From positions 266,669,551-266,733,550 of the forward strand of contig CP136061.1 in the NCBI GenBank assembly GCA_032622095.1: a stretch of 64,000 nucleotides of DNA, given 5' to 3'. Shown here in pieces: positions 11,162 through 20,668 of the stretch; the first letter of the stretch is position 1; every line of letters begins with the position of its first letter. The DNA is from Siphonodentalium dalli (lineage: Eukaryota > Mollusca > Scaphopoda > Gadilida > Siphonodentaliidae). Both the position numbers and the translations under genes were made by a program. The notes under the pieces are model-generated. The model saw nothing but the letters and a program-made list of their open reading frames with translations. It was not told the DNA's origin and made no database searches.

Positions 11162-11746
11162 TTAAAGGGGTACTGTACGCCAAATGTTGTTGTTGGTTTC
11201 TATAATCTCCGAGTCGGAGAATAAGGTAACATTTTTTTCATTATTTGAAAGTCTGTTGAGTACGAAGTAGTGTTACGGATGACAAATTTACCGGAATGCA
11301 AAAATACAAATTGTCGTTGTCGAGTAATTTTTGTACAGTTTTCAACCAAATGAATCAAATAAAAGTTATATTATAGGCATACTAGTCCCATATAATAATT
11401 TAAGTAATTGTATCGTCGCTAGTCAGTGAGTGGCTTGAGTGTTCTCCCCGTAACATAATATTTTAAGCGATCGTGTGTGCGATCGGTTTAACAATCCAGT
11501 ATTCCTCAATTACTTTATTTGATTACGCAAATTCGTGATTTAATTGACGCCATTTTATGGCTCCAGTCATAAATTCAATTTATATCAAATTATTACCTTT
11601 TAAATTATAAAATTTTAAGATAGCCTATTAACCTGAGCGTTTACAGAATACATCTTCGACTCAAATTACTTATGTTTCTATATATTATCGATATTAGATC
11701 GTTGTCACCGGAAATTTAATGAAAATGGCGTACAGTACCCCTTTAA
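11162..11746. mobile_element. 585-bp TTAA element with GGGGTACTGTACGCCA ends
   Basis: It starts TTAA AGGGGTACTGTACGCCA and ends TGGCGTACAGTACCCCT TTAA. A second, interrupted copy lies at 61153-61702. The interior is non-coding. Its right TTAA is also the left TTAA of the next MITE, so the two elements abut with one shared target site. Confidence 0.85.
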
Positions 11747-12094
11747 CCCTTTACTCAACAAACCGGCCAAAACCGGCCAAATAAAGCTTCAACAGCCTAA
11801 AATATATTCGGTCTGTCTCAATAGAACCATACAAATATGGATATCATTGGAACCGGCTCCTTGACCACATTGTGATAGTTACAGTTATGCCCTGTGCCAA
11901 TGCATTCTCTTATATATGCGAGTCGACCATAGGTCGCCTTGCATATATAAGAGAATGCATTGGCCTAACACTTTTTACCATTTTTTCTTACATTCTTTAA
12001 CAATTTTATAATTTTTAATGTGTTAAGCCAATGCATTCTCTTATATATAAGAGAATGCATTGGCACAGGGCCGTTCTGTTGGGTAAAGGGTTAA
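11743..12094. mobile_element. TTAA MITE (CCCTTTACCCAACA ends)
   Basis: TTAA at both ends (11743 and 12091) and the family hairpin at 11899-11965. The second hairpin has lost its centre and is now a perfect 36-bp palindrome at 12028-12063. The orientation is opposite to the 555-1102 copy. Confidence 0.9.
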
Positions 12095-12169
12095 GTGTGC
12101 AATAAATGCAGTATTTATCCAACCCTTGAAATTGACATTTTTCTTCTTTCGCTTTAGAATGGCATGATC

Positions 12170-12582
12170 AAGCCTGCAAATAGCGTGTCTGTCATTTGCA
12201 GAATGAGGTCCCCAAAGGGTGAATTTAGTGATACTATCCTGCACAGTGGGCTAGCATCACCAAATTAACCCTCTGTGGACCTCATTCTGCTTAGGTCGCA
12301 TCTTCCGGGAAGTATCTATAGTCTCAAATTAACATTGTTTCTATATCCCCTAATTTGCAGAAGATAAAATGCATAATTGAGGTGACTAATAGGTGAACAT
12401 CCCCAACTTCAACTGGGGAACTTCAATCTGATCGTAGGTCTCCCATATCAGTTGAGGCCTAAGCAGAATGAGGTCCCCAGAGGGTGAATTTGGTGAGGCT
12501 AGCCCACTGTGCAGGATAGTGTCGCTAAATTCACCCTCCGGGGACCTCATTCTGCAAATTACAGACACTATTTGCATGCTTG
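12170..12582. mobile_element. MITE, GCAGAATGAG double-hairpin family
   Basis: The termini are AAGCCTGCAAATAG and CTATTTGCATGCTTG. Left hairpin about 12198-12290 with apex T-CCTGC-ACA-GTGGG-C. Right hairpin about 12464-12557 with the complementary apex G-CCCAC-TGT-GCAGG-A. The two hairpins thus face each other. Confidence 0.9.
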
Positions 12583-13511
12583 TGCATAATATTCCACACT
12601 GGCGTCTACAACTTTTTCTACCACATCCAAGGCTCAATTTTTTTTTTTTTTTAATGACTGTCAAAATGACAGGCATGAAATGGATGGTGTTGGTCATTTC
12701 AAAATGGTGCCTGTCAAATTTTCAGATGTACTATATGAGACAGTAGTTAAATTTCCAATCAACTTATTATTCGTCAATGATGCGCTCATTTTAGTGAGCA
12801 TGCAATCGCCACCCGGGAAAACCCCATGTTATTTTTGTTTTCAAAAGTTCAAAACCTTTACGTTGATTAATAAATACACATGCAATTCACAAACGAGATA
12901 ATTATATTCACTCTGAATTAATCTGAAATTAAAAAAGAACTATTTTTTACTTTCAATGTCCCAATTTTGCCAGTAACGACTCCTTGGATGTACCCAAACA
13001 GATATAGATTGTTTAAAAATTTGCATTGGACAAAATGTCCGACAGCTACAGAAGAGCACTGGACATACAAGTAAGCTATTTTTCGTCGGACAATGACCGT
13101 GACCGGCCACTTATTTTGAGCCTTGACCACATTGCCGTAGCTACATGTAGTTTCGAGTGCTGATTATTTATTAGTACATGTAAAAAGTTCTCCTTGAAAC
13201 GTGTGAATCACAGATATTTCTCAATGTTATTTACCACACGGAAGGGGCTTCAATGTTACATCAAACATTTTTTTTTTAAATGAAGGTAGCCACACTCAAA
13301 ATAGCCAACTCACAACAAATATCTTGATCATTGTGTTCTTAATCAATTGTTGAATGCTATCATCCATACAATACAAAAGGAGCCACTTCAAAGTCAAAAA
13401 CACCCTAGTCAAAATGTTTCCCTTGCAATGATTTGTTTAACCCATTCTATACTAAATATTCATTGATTATTTAGTGCTGATTATTTATTAGTACATGTAA
13501 ATTATTTTCAG
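12583..13511. other. intron 2, right part
   Basis: AT-rich with a poly-T run near 12640 and no recognisable element. It leads to the polypyrimidine tract and NAGNAG acceptor before 13512. Confidence 0.5.
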
Positions 13512-13668
13512 CAGAAAAATCATAAGTCGTCCAAGGAAAATAATAAGAAACATACAGGGAACTACCTCAAGATGAAGGTATCGGCGTTAGACTACATCGT
13601 TAAACACAAATTATGCCGCAAGCTACTCCTGCTCAGTGAGACATCGAGGGACTGGCGTGGGCTAGCAG
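13512..13668 (+). CDS. exon: linker and N-terminal half of death domain
   Basis: The acceptor TTATTTTCAG ends at 13511. The next three bases CAG make a NAGNAG acceptor, so the exon may begin with or without one Gln, both in phase 0. The donor GTATGT begins at 13669. A basic linker (QKNHKSSKENNKKHTGN) is followed by the first helices of a death domain, ending with TSRDWRGLA, whose Trp is the usual core residue. The last base starts an Asp codon completed by the next exon. Confidence 0.85.
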
Positions 13669-15580
13669 GTATGTTCTTCATATTTTATTTGTACAACTTT
13701 TTTTATCGAAATGAATAGTCACATTAATGTTTGAGACAGTTGCTTGATCATTTTCCACCATAATCTAGTCTTAATGGTTTCATCAGGACAAGTTTATTTC
13801 AGTTTTACATTTCTCGAAGTTTCTTTCTGAAAGGTGTCGGGAAGGAAGTTTTTCACCTCACTGTCCAATACGCAACATGCTATAGCTCAATGTCATCTCC
13901 ACTAAGCCCATACATGCAACATGTAAATAGTGAGCTGTAAGCAAAACACTCAACATGTGGCAATTTGTTTTTGGAGAGTGATTCACTGTGACCAATTCAA
14001 CACCGAAATCTTGAGAGGCGAGATTAGCAAATGTTATATGGGCAGTGCTGGCCTTATGAAAAATCTGCAGGGGCTAAAATTCGCCCTCGCCAAAATACTT
14101 TGCAGGGGCTAAAATATTTTGCAGGGGCAATTTCTGTTTTATGGGGTATTTATGTTGTAACATATGAAATACAAGTAAACTGACATATGTCATATTGCAT
14201 ATAACTTATTATGTGGTAAGTGATAATATATAAATTTAAGTAATTTATAATCATATATTAATTGTGAAATTATCAATGAATGTTGTATAACTTATTAATG
14301 TTTAATAAAGTACTTTTATAAATGTTATACCATGTCTTGCATATATGGTATTGTTGTGTTTGTTCCTTTATGCCTGATCCAAGTGACCTAATGGTTAACC
14401 AGAATCAATCAATCATTATAATATATTTATATCATATATTACATGCTGTTATACTGTATAATACATGTATGAGGTGACATCATGGTAAGATATTATTGTA
14501 AGTTAACCAGAATCAATCATTATGCCATGCATATATTGTACATACATGTACATGATATGTTTGTGTTTGTTCCTTTATACCTGAGTGACCAAGTTACCTA
14601 ACCAGAATCAATCATTATATCATGCATTTAATTGTTCCATACTTTTATCTATATAATCCATCGGTTCATTTGCGGCTTCCGTACATTTGTGAAATTTCGT
14701 CCACTTCTATCGCGTCAAAACATACATTATTCCGTACATATCATAAATTAAATCACTTCTATGTTTGTATCATCTCATAACCCATCCGTGCTATTTATAA
14801 ATCACTCATTTCATGTAATTAATAGCACGATATCGCGATATTTATTCTTTGTTTTCGTCACTTCATTCACCTCATTTGTTTACATGTCAGCGAGCACTGT
14901 TGCGCGATTGGCGGATTCCTTCGTAGCCCCACCCATCGCTGTCAACAGCGCTCATCAAACTACCTTGTAGGTAAGGTATGATTTGTGGGTAGCACTGCAC
15001 GTTCACAGTTAGGTCATGTAATCGTCAGTCTGTCACTGGTGACGGGTGTGTAGCATGGTTTGACCTAATTAGATATACCGGTGGCAGCCGACTGTTAACA
15101 TAGCATGTGTCTCCTGCTTCAAAGATGCGATGTCGCGTTGCCTTATATGTTTTCAAATGGATAACTCATCAAAATTACAACTGCAAAAGTATGTTGGGTA
15201 GTGAATGTTGCGCAAGCGATATATCGCCCACGCCAAATTGAAATTGCGTGGGCGACGCGCGAGCGATAAAATCGCTCGCGCCATATTTCTAACCGAAGTT
15301 CAATAGTGGTGGTCTCCCTGGTGTTGGAGTGTTTTGCTTATCATACACTCTTTATGTTCTGTTTGTTTACATAACATGTCATTTTCCATAACACAGAGTA
15401 CTAACATGATAATAACATGCAATTTATGCAATATTCTGATTGGTATAAGAAAAAAGTTTGTCTATAATATAATATTCTTTCTGTTTATGGCGGTTTTTAA
15501 GAATGTAACTATTTTAACAGCAATAGCCACCGCCAATGCTTACTTTATCTTTAAAGGGCATTTAACTTGTTGAATTTCAG
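13669..15580. other. intron 3
   Basis: Contains a degenerate local repeat built on GCAGGGGCTAAAAT (about 14065-14130) and about three loose repeats of an AACCAGAATCAATCATTAT block (14398-14620). A GC-rich hairpin around 15215-15285 pairs CGCCCACGC with GCGTGGGCG. No exon is supported. Confidence 0.6.
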
Positions 15581-15774
15581 ATATTATGGGGAAGACATTG
15601 GAGGAGGTACAGATCTATGAACTGGCTGAAGATCCACCAAAAGAGCTGCTACGTGACTGGGCGACTGAAGATGAGAACGCTACGGTAGAAAAGCTGATCG
15701 AGATGCTAAAATGTCCAGACCTCAATCGGGCCGATATAGTGTCGTATTTAGAGGAAAAGTTGGCAAAGAACTGA
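15581..15774 (+). CDS. terminal exon: C-terminal half of death domain
   Basis: The acceptor TTGAATTTCAG ends at 15580. The first two bases complete Asp, giving WRGLADIMGKTLEEVQIYEL across the junction. The text continues PPKELLRDWATE and ENATVEKLIEMLK, then a last helix ending in LEEKLAKN and TGA. Spacing of the Trp and Leu positions matches helices 3-6 of death domains. The protein ends about five residues after the fold, so the domain is strictly C-terminal. A TTAA MITE sits 42 bp after the stop, within the expected 3' UTR. Confidence 0.88.
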
Positions 15775-15815
15775 TAGCACTCAGTTTGGCTGTTTTTCAT
15801 TATGATTCTAGTTTG

Positions 15816-16048
15816 TTAACCCTTTACCCAACAGAAGGGCCCTGTGCCAATGCATTCTCTTATATATGCGAGTCGACCATAGGTCGCCTCGCATATATAA
15901 GAGAATGCATTGGCTTAACACATTAAAAATTATAAAATTGTTAAAGAATGTAAGAAAAAATGGTAAAAAGTGTTAAAAAAAGATTTTTTTTAGGCCAATG
16001 CATTCTCTTATATATGCGAGGCGACCGGTTTGTTGGGTAAAGGGTTAA
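15816..16048. mobile_element. TTAA MITE, 3'-shortened copy
   Basis: TTAACCCTTTACCCAACA at the left, the complement at the right, and hairpin one intact (15847-15913). The right hairpin is cut in the middle and joined directly to the terminal CGGTTTGTTGGG. It lies in the probable 3' UTR or just downstream of the death-domain gene. Confidence 0.9.
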
Positions 16049-16072
16049 TCTCTTGACTGGTTTGCATAGTTA

Positions 16073-16289
16073 TTAACCCTTTCATGAAGGCAGGACGCTG
16101 GTGCAGCATTAAAGATCCTGTGCCAGTGCATCATATTATATATGTGAGTCTCCCATAGGGAGCCTCGCATATATAAGAGAATGCACTGGCTTACAAGGTA
16201 AATATTGTTAGGCCAATGTATTCTCTTATATATGCATTGGCACAGTGTTTTCATAAAAATTCAGAAAGCTCCAGTCATTGAAGGGTTAA
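16073..16289. mobile_element. TTAA MITE, CCCTTTCATGAAGG subfamily
   Basis: TTAA at 16073 and 16286, with ends TTAACCCTTTCA and TGAAGGGTTAA. The first hairpin (about 16132-16190) has the sister apex T-CTCCC-ATA-GGGAG-C. The second is collapsed to a short palindrome. Related pieces lie at 22550, 22943, 25757 and 58841. Confidence 0.88.
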
Positions 16290-16688
16290 GAATGTCTATC
16301 TCTTCCTTCACACATGTTATTTTGTTTCCTGGGTATAAAATAATAAATATGAATTGAAGACCCCTGTCAGGAAATGCTTCTATCAATTAATATTGATTTT
16401 ATTTATAATTTTCTGGAATAATATACATTCAATCAAGATGGGACATTTTACAGTTCACGTTCGTTTGGAGCATACCATGGGGGATAACTCTATCTAAATT
16501 CTAAAAATAGTAACAAACAAATGTCCCACTTGATTATCGCATTATATAAGAAAATAATGATGTAAAATCAATATTAATTTGATAGAAATCTGGACTGGTG
16601 TCTTTGATTCATATCTATTATTTTATACCCACGAAACTATATATAAACCTTGTTATAGTAAGATATAGACCCATATATAAAGGCCCAC
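16290..16688. other. intergenic stretch, remnant element
   Basis: AT-rich; no gene. The end (AAAGGCCCAC then TTAA) is the terminus of a repeat that also ends at 57104, split here by the next MITE. Confidence 0.5.
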
Positions 16689-17074
16689 TTAACCCTTTAC
16701 CCAACAGAACGGCCCTGTGCCAATGCATTCTCTTATATATGCGAGTCGACCATAGGTCGCCTCGCATATATAAGAGAATGCATTGGCTTAACACATTAAA
16801 AATTATAAAATTGTTAAAGAATGTAAGAAAAAATGGTAAAAAGTTTTTTTAGGCCAATGCATTCTCTTATATATGCGAGGCGACCTATGGTCGACTCGCA
16901 TATATAAGAGAATGCATTGGCACAGGGCATAACTGTAACTATCACAATGTGGTCAATGAGCCGGTTCCAATGATATCCATATTTGTATGGTTCTATTGAG
17001 ACAGACCGAAGATATTTTAGGCTGTTGAAGCTTTATTTGGCCGGTTTTGGCCGGTTTGTTGGGTAAAGGGTTAA
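16689..17074. mobile_element. TTAA MITE, complete reference copy
   Basis: The cleanest 386-bp copy: TTAACCCTTTACCCAACA, hairpin 16720-16786, an AT-rich spacer with AATTGTTAAAGAATGTAAG, an inverted hairpin at about 16854-16920, a unique 120-bp tail containing GGCTGTTGAAGCTTTATTTG, then TGTTGGGTAAAGGGTTAA. It is inserted in the TTAA of another repeat's end. Confidence 0.95.
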
Positions 17075-17347
17075 TTTTCGAATGCCCAGACCAAATTATA
17101 TACAACATATTCCATATTAAATACCATTTGGAAGAGGAACCAAAAATATATATATTCTACCAGAGTACGGAACAGCTATGGCTTAAGAGTGTCCACCAAG
17201 TGACTGAGATTCTCAGATTCACACCAAGACTTCCCTGTTATTTACCTCAGAATGCAGCATAATTCATAACTAAGAATAGAGTTATTCCCCTTCTATTGAG
17301 AATTATTGACAGTCAGTACAGACCAGATCAGTATTTAGCACAGAACA

Positions 17348-17569
17348 CACTTACCTTGACAGGGGCCTCGGTGGCTCAATCGGTTAGGGGTACCACTCCA
17401 AGCCGTTTCGCCCTCCAGCACTGGCGATAAGGGTTCAAATCCACATGTTTCCATCGTGGACTTTGTAACTCGAAATCGTTATCTGGTGGAGTTGCCAGTT
17501 ACTCGCTGATGGCCGGTGGTTTGCCGCATGGTTGACCCCCAATCAATCAATCAATCACTTACCTTGACA
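17348..17569 (+). mobile_element. tRNA-derived SINE with 14-bp target duplication
   Basis: The body is 17362-17555. It has an A-box-like TGGCTCAATCGG and a B box GGTTCAAATCC about 50 bp apart, so the head is tRNA-like and should be read by RNA polymerase III. The tail is (TCAA)n. Exact target duplications CACTTACCTTGACA lie at 17348-17361 and 17556-17569. The central part (GAGTTGCCAGTTACTCGCTG) belongs to no family I can name. Confidence 0.9.
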
Positions 17570-18326
17570 AAGACAACATGTTCACAGTTTATTCAACTGG
17601 ATAACTTGATAATACAATGTTTTGGAGCTTCCACTTTCAATTGGTGTATAATTTGGAACGTGTTGTATATAATGTGGTCTGGTGATTCAAAGATTTATAC
17701 CAAGTCTTCTCTGTCCACAACAGATTGGGATATCGGTTGGGATGATGCTGTAACAGATTGGGATATCGGTTGGGTTGATGCTGTTTTGGACCAAGTCCCA
17801 CCCTGTTGCTCTTCTATAATGGATTGGCATTCAAAATATGTAATTCATGTACACGTGGAATCCTGGCATTCCTGTGCACCCCTGAATGTGAGTAATCATT
17901 TGACATGTCTGCGATTAATTTGCCATCAAATGATAAATCACTTACCATGATAGAAAAAGGTATAGTGATGGTATGATCATTTAATGTATTGTTTACATTC
18001 ATTTTCTGATAGCGCAACAAATCGGAAATTCTCTGGAAAACAAGGTTTTGTATACATACAAATCTCGTTGCTTTGACATTTAACACACATCTGGTATATG
18101 CATGTTTGATATCGTCATGCTTGGGGAAAGGCTGCTCTCTATGTTCATATACGCAAAGCTTCCATGTTACCTAATCCGAAGACATAACAAGCAAGATAAC
18201 TCTGCCATGATTCTGGGCGTAAAGTCCGTTACAGAAGAGTAACAGGAGTCAACTGTGTACAAAAAACAGCATGAACCCAACTGATATCCAAATATTGTGG
18301 ACATAGAAGACTTGGTATATCGAAAA
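17570..18326. other. intergenic, nothing recognised
   Basis: Contains a short direct duplication (GATTGGGATATCGGTTGGG at 17733 and 17757). No supported gene. Confidence 0.5.
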
Positions 18327-18517
18327 TTAACCCTTTGAGTGCCAGGAGCCGATCTCATCGGCCCTAAACCTACAAAATAAGTTAGGCCAAATTGTTAGGC
18401 CAATGCATTCTCTTATATATGCGAGGCGACCTATGGTCGACTCGCATATATAAGAGAATGCATTGGCACAGGGTATATGGGTTGATACAAAAATCGACCT
18501 GGCACTCAAAGGGTTAA
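18327..18517. mobile_element. TTAA MITE, CCCTTTGAGTGCC subfamily
   Basis: 191 bp, with TTAACCCTTTGAGTGCCAGG at the left and CCTGGCACTCAAAGGGTTAA at the right. Between them is a single hairpin of the CCAATGCATTCTC type. The ends differ from the ACCCAACA family but the hairpin is the same. Confidence 0.92.
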
Positions 18518-18667
18518 GGGTATGTTAATATTGTTCTTATGATTGGTGGCCGGAAATTGCTCAAATCCTCTTCGGACTTTTGTGATATATTCGTTACTTT
18601 CATACTCATTTCATATCCGTCTTTCAAATTATGTAAAAATATTGTTTGTATTCTCCGTGTTTGAATT

Positions 18668-19065
18668 CAGGCAAATAACGTGTGTCATTTGCAGAATGAG
18701 GTCCCCAGAGGGTAATTTAGTGACGCTATCCTGCATAGTGGGCTAGCATCACTAAATTCACCCTCTGGGGACCTCATTCTGCTAAGGCCCTCAACTGCTA
18801 TGGCAGACCTAGGATTGAAGTTCCCCATTTGAAGTTGGTGATATTCACCCATTGGGCACCTCAATTATGAATTTTATCTCCTGCAAATTAGGGGATATAC
18901 AAACTTCCCAGAAGGGAAAACTAAAAACAATGTTAATTTGATACTGTAGATACTTCCCAGAAGATGAGACCTAAGCAGAATGAGGTCTCCAGAGGGTGAA
19001 TTTGGTGATGCTATCCCGCTATGTGGGATAGCATCACTAAATTCACCCTCTGGGGACCTCATTCT
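18668..19065. mobile_element. MITE, GCAGAATGAG double-hairpin family
   Basis: Left hairpin about 18693-18781 with apex T-CCTGC-ATA-GTGGG-C. Right hairpin about 18976-19064 with a fully paired apex. The right terminus is lost. Confidence 0.85.
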
Positions 19066-19225
19066 AATATGTCTTTAAATTTGGTCAATCTCTTCCCAGA
19101 AAGTTTTATATATATTCCGCGGTATAAAATAATAGAAATGACCCCTGTGCAAAAACGTTTCCATCAATTAATATTGTGTTTATTTCAATTTTTCTGGTGT
19201 AATGCATAAAAAAATTTGGGACAGT

Positions 19226-19622
19226 ATAACCCTTTACCCAACAAACCGGCCAAAACCGGCCAAATAAAGCTTCAACAGCCTAAAATATCTTCGGTCTGTC
19301 TCAATAGAACCATACAAATATGGATATAATTGGAACCGGCTCCTTGACCACATTGTGATAGTTACAGTTATGCCCTGTGCCAATGCATTCTCTTATATAT
19401 GCGAGTCGACCATAGGTCGCCTCGCATATATAAGAGAATGCATTGGCCTAAAAAATATCTTTTTTAACACTTTTTACCATTTTTTCTTACATTCTTTAAC
19501 AATTTTATAATTTTTAATGTGTTAAGCCAATGCATTCTCTTAAATGCGAGGCGACCTATGGTCGACTCGCATATATAAGAGAATGCATTGGCACAGGGCC
19601 CTTCTGTTGGGTAAAGGGTTAA
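19226..19622. mobile_element. TTAA MITE (CCCTTTACCCAACA ends), reverse orientation
   Basis: Nearly full length. The left target is ATAA instead of TTAA; the right is TTAA at 19619. Hairpins at 19380-19446 and about 19527-19591. Confidence 0.9.
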
Positions 19623-19880
19623 CAGGCGATTTTTGGAACAGATCAGGCAATCTCAGGTAGAGATAGAGTTCTTCTGCTTGCTATGCTCCAAAAGTTTTCA
19701 CGAGGCCTCTCTGAAATATTTGGACCATAGCAAGCAGAAGAACTCTCGACCAGCGAAAAATGTCAGATATTGTGCTCAGCAGCCTCAAGAATAAACCATT
19801 TTATCCACCGCTCACTACCTCTATTGCCTACATAAAGCCTGTCTAATAAACGTTACATTTATTATGTCAATGTAGTTTAT
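19623..19880. repeat. hairpin around AGTTCTTCTGCTTGCTATG
   Basis: AGTTCTTCTGCTTGCTATG (about 19669) pairs with CATAGCAAGCAGAAGAACT (about 19726). The rest is unremarkable intergenic sequence. Confidence 0.7.
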
Positions 19881-19895
19881 TTGGTCAACATAGCC

Positions 19896-20668
19896 TTATT
19901 ATGCCCCCGATCTCCGATGGAGATTTGGGGGTATATAGTGGAGCCCTCCGTCCGTCCGTCCTTCCGTCCGTCCTTCCGTCCGTCCTTCCGTCCGTCCTTC
20001 CGTCCTTCCGTCCTTCCGTCTGTACGAACGTTTCAACTCATAACTTTGGTTTCGCTAACTCAATTCAGTTGATCTTTGGTATGCTAATAGACCAGCCGGG
20101 GGGACAAGATTTCCCCATAACTGCGGTTTCGTCCGCCCATTTTTTTCAGAGTTACGCCCCTTTTTGGACTTAGAAAATTGTCCGTACGAACGTTTCAACT
20201 CATAACTTTGGTTTCGCTAACTCAATTCAGTTGATCTTTGGTATGCTAATAGACCAGCCGGGGGGACAAGATTTCCCCATAACCGTGGTTTCGTTCGCCT
20301 ATTTTTTCTAGAGTTACGCCCCTTTTTGGACTTTAGAAAATTCAGTTTTCAGTGGCATACGAACGTTTCAACTCATAACTTTGGTTTCGCTAATTCAATT
20401 CAGTTGATATTTGGTATGCCAATAGACCAGCCGGGGGGACAAGAATTCCCCATAGCCGTGGTTTCGTCCGCCTATTTTTTCCAGAGTTACGCCCCTTTTT
20501 GGACTTAGAAAATTCAGGTTTTCTGCTACTTTTTTGGGTTTTGGATTGTTTACTCATGAATAACATAACTTTACAAAGTGCCATTTAATAAGCATTTGCA
20601 CAAAAATAAGAAAAATCCTCTCTGATTGTACAGTCGGGGGCGTTACCTCCGCTCAGCGGTGCACTTGT
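19896..20668. repeat. dispersed element with (CCGT)n head and internal tandem units
   Basis: It begins TGCCCCCGATCTCCGATGGA and continues with a CCGTCCGTCCTT run. Three tandem units follow, starting TACGAACGTTTCAACTCATA at about 20023, 20185 and 20358. Each unit ends in a GAGTTACGCCCCTTTTTGGA box. The right end has CAGTCGGGGGCG. Related elements occur at 23255-23640, 26890-27200, 42550-43335 and 43960-45145. Confidence 0.8.

Larger units (their letters stand above)
1748..15774 (+). other. gene span: ROCO-like (COR) death-domain protein, 3' part
   Basis: Four exons join in phase to about 372 codons ending at a TGA at 15772-15774. The intron phases are 2, 0 and 1 and all junctions are GT-AG. 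The first exon opens with two bases that complete a codon, so at least one more exon lies upstream, outside the window. The order is COR-like region, Cys/His-rich linker, basic low-complexity linker, death domain. In this family leucine-rich repeats and a Roc GTPase would be expected upstream. Death domains of this type mediate homotypic assembly in immune or apoptotic signalling. The role of this protein is inferred from architecture only. Confidence 0.75.

Noticed and set aside
17362-17450. Functional tRNA gene
   Set aside because: The A and B boxes are present but no cloverleaf with paired acceptor stem closes. Flanking target duplications and a (TCAA)n tail show a SINE.
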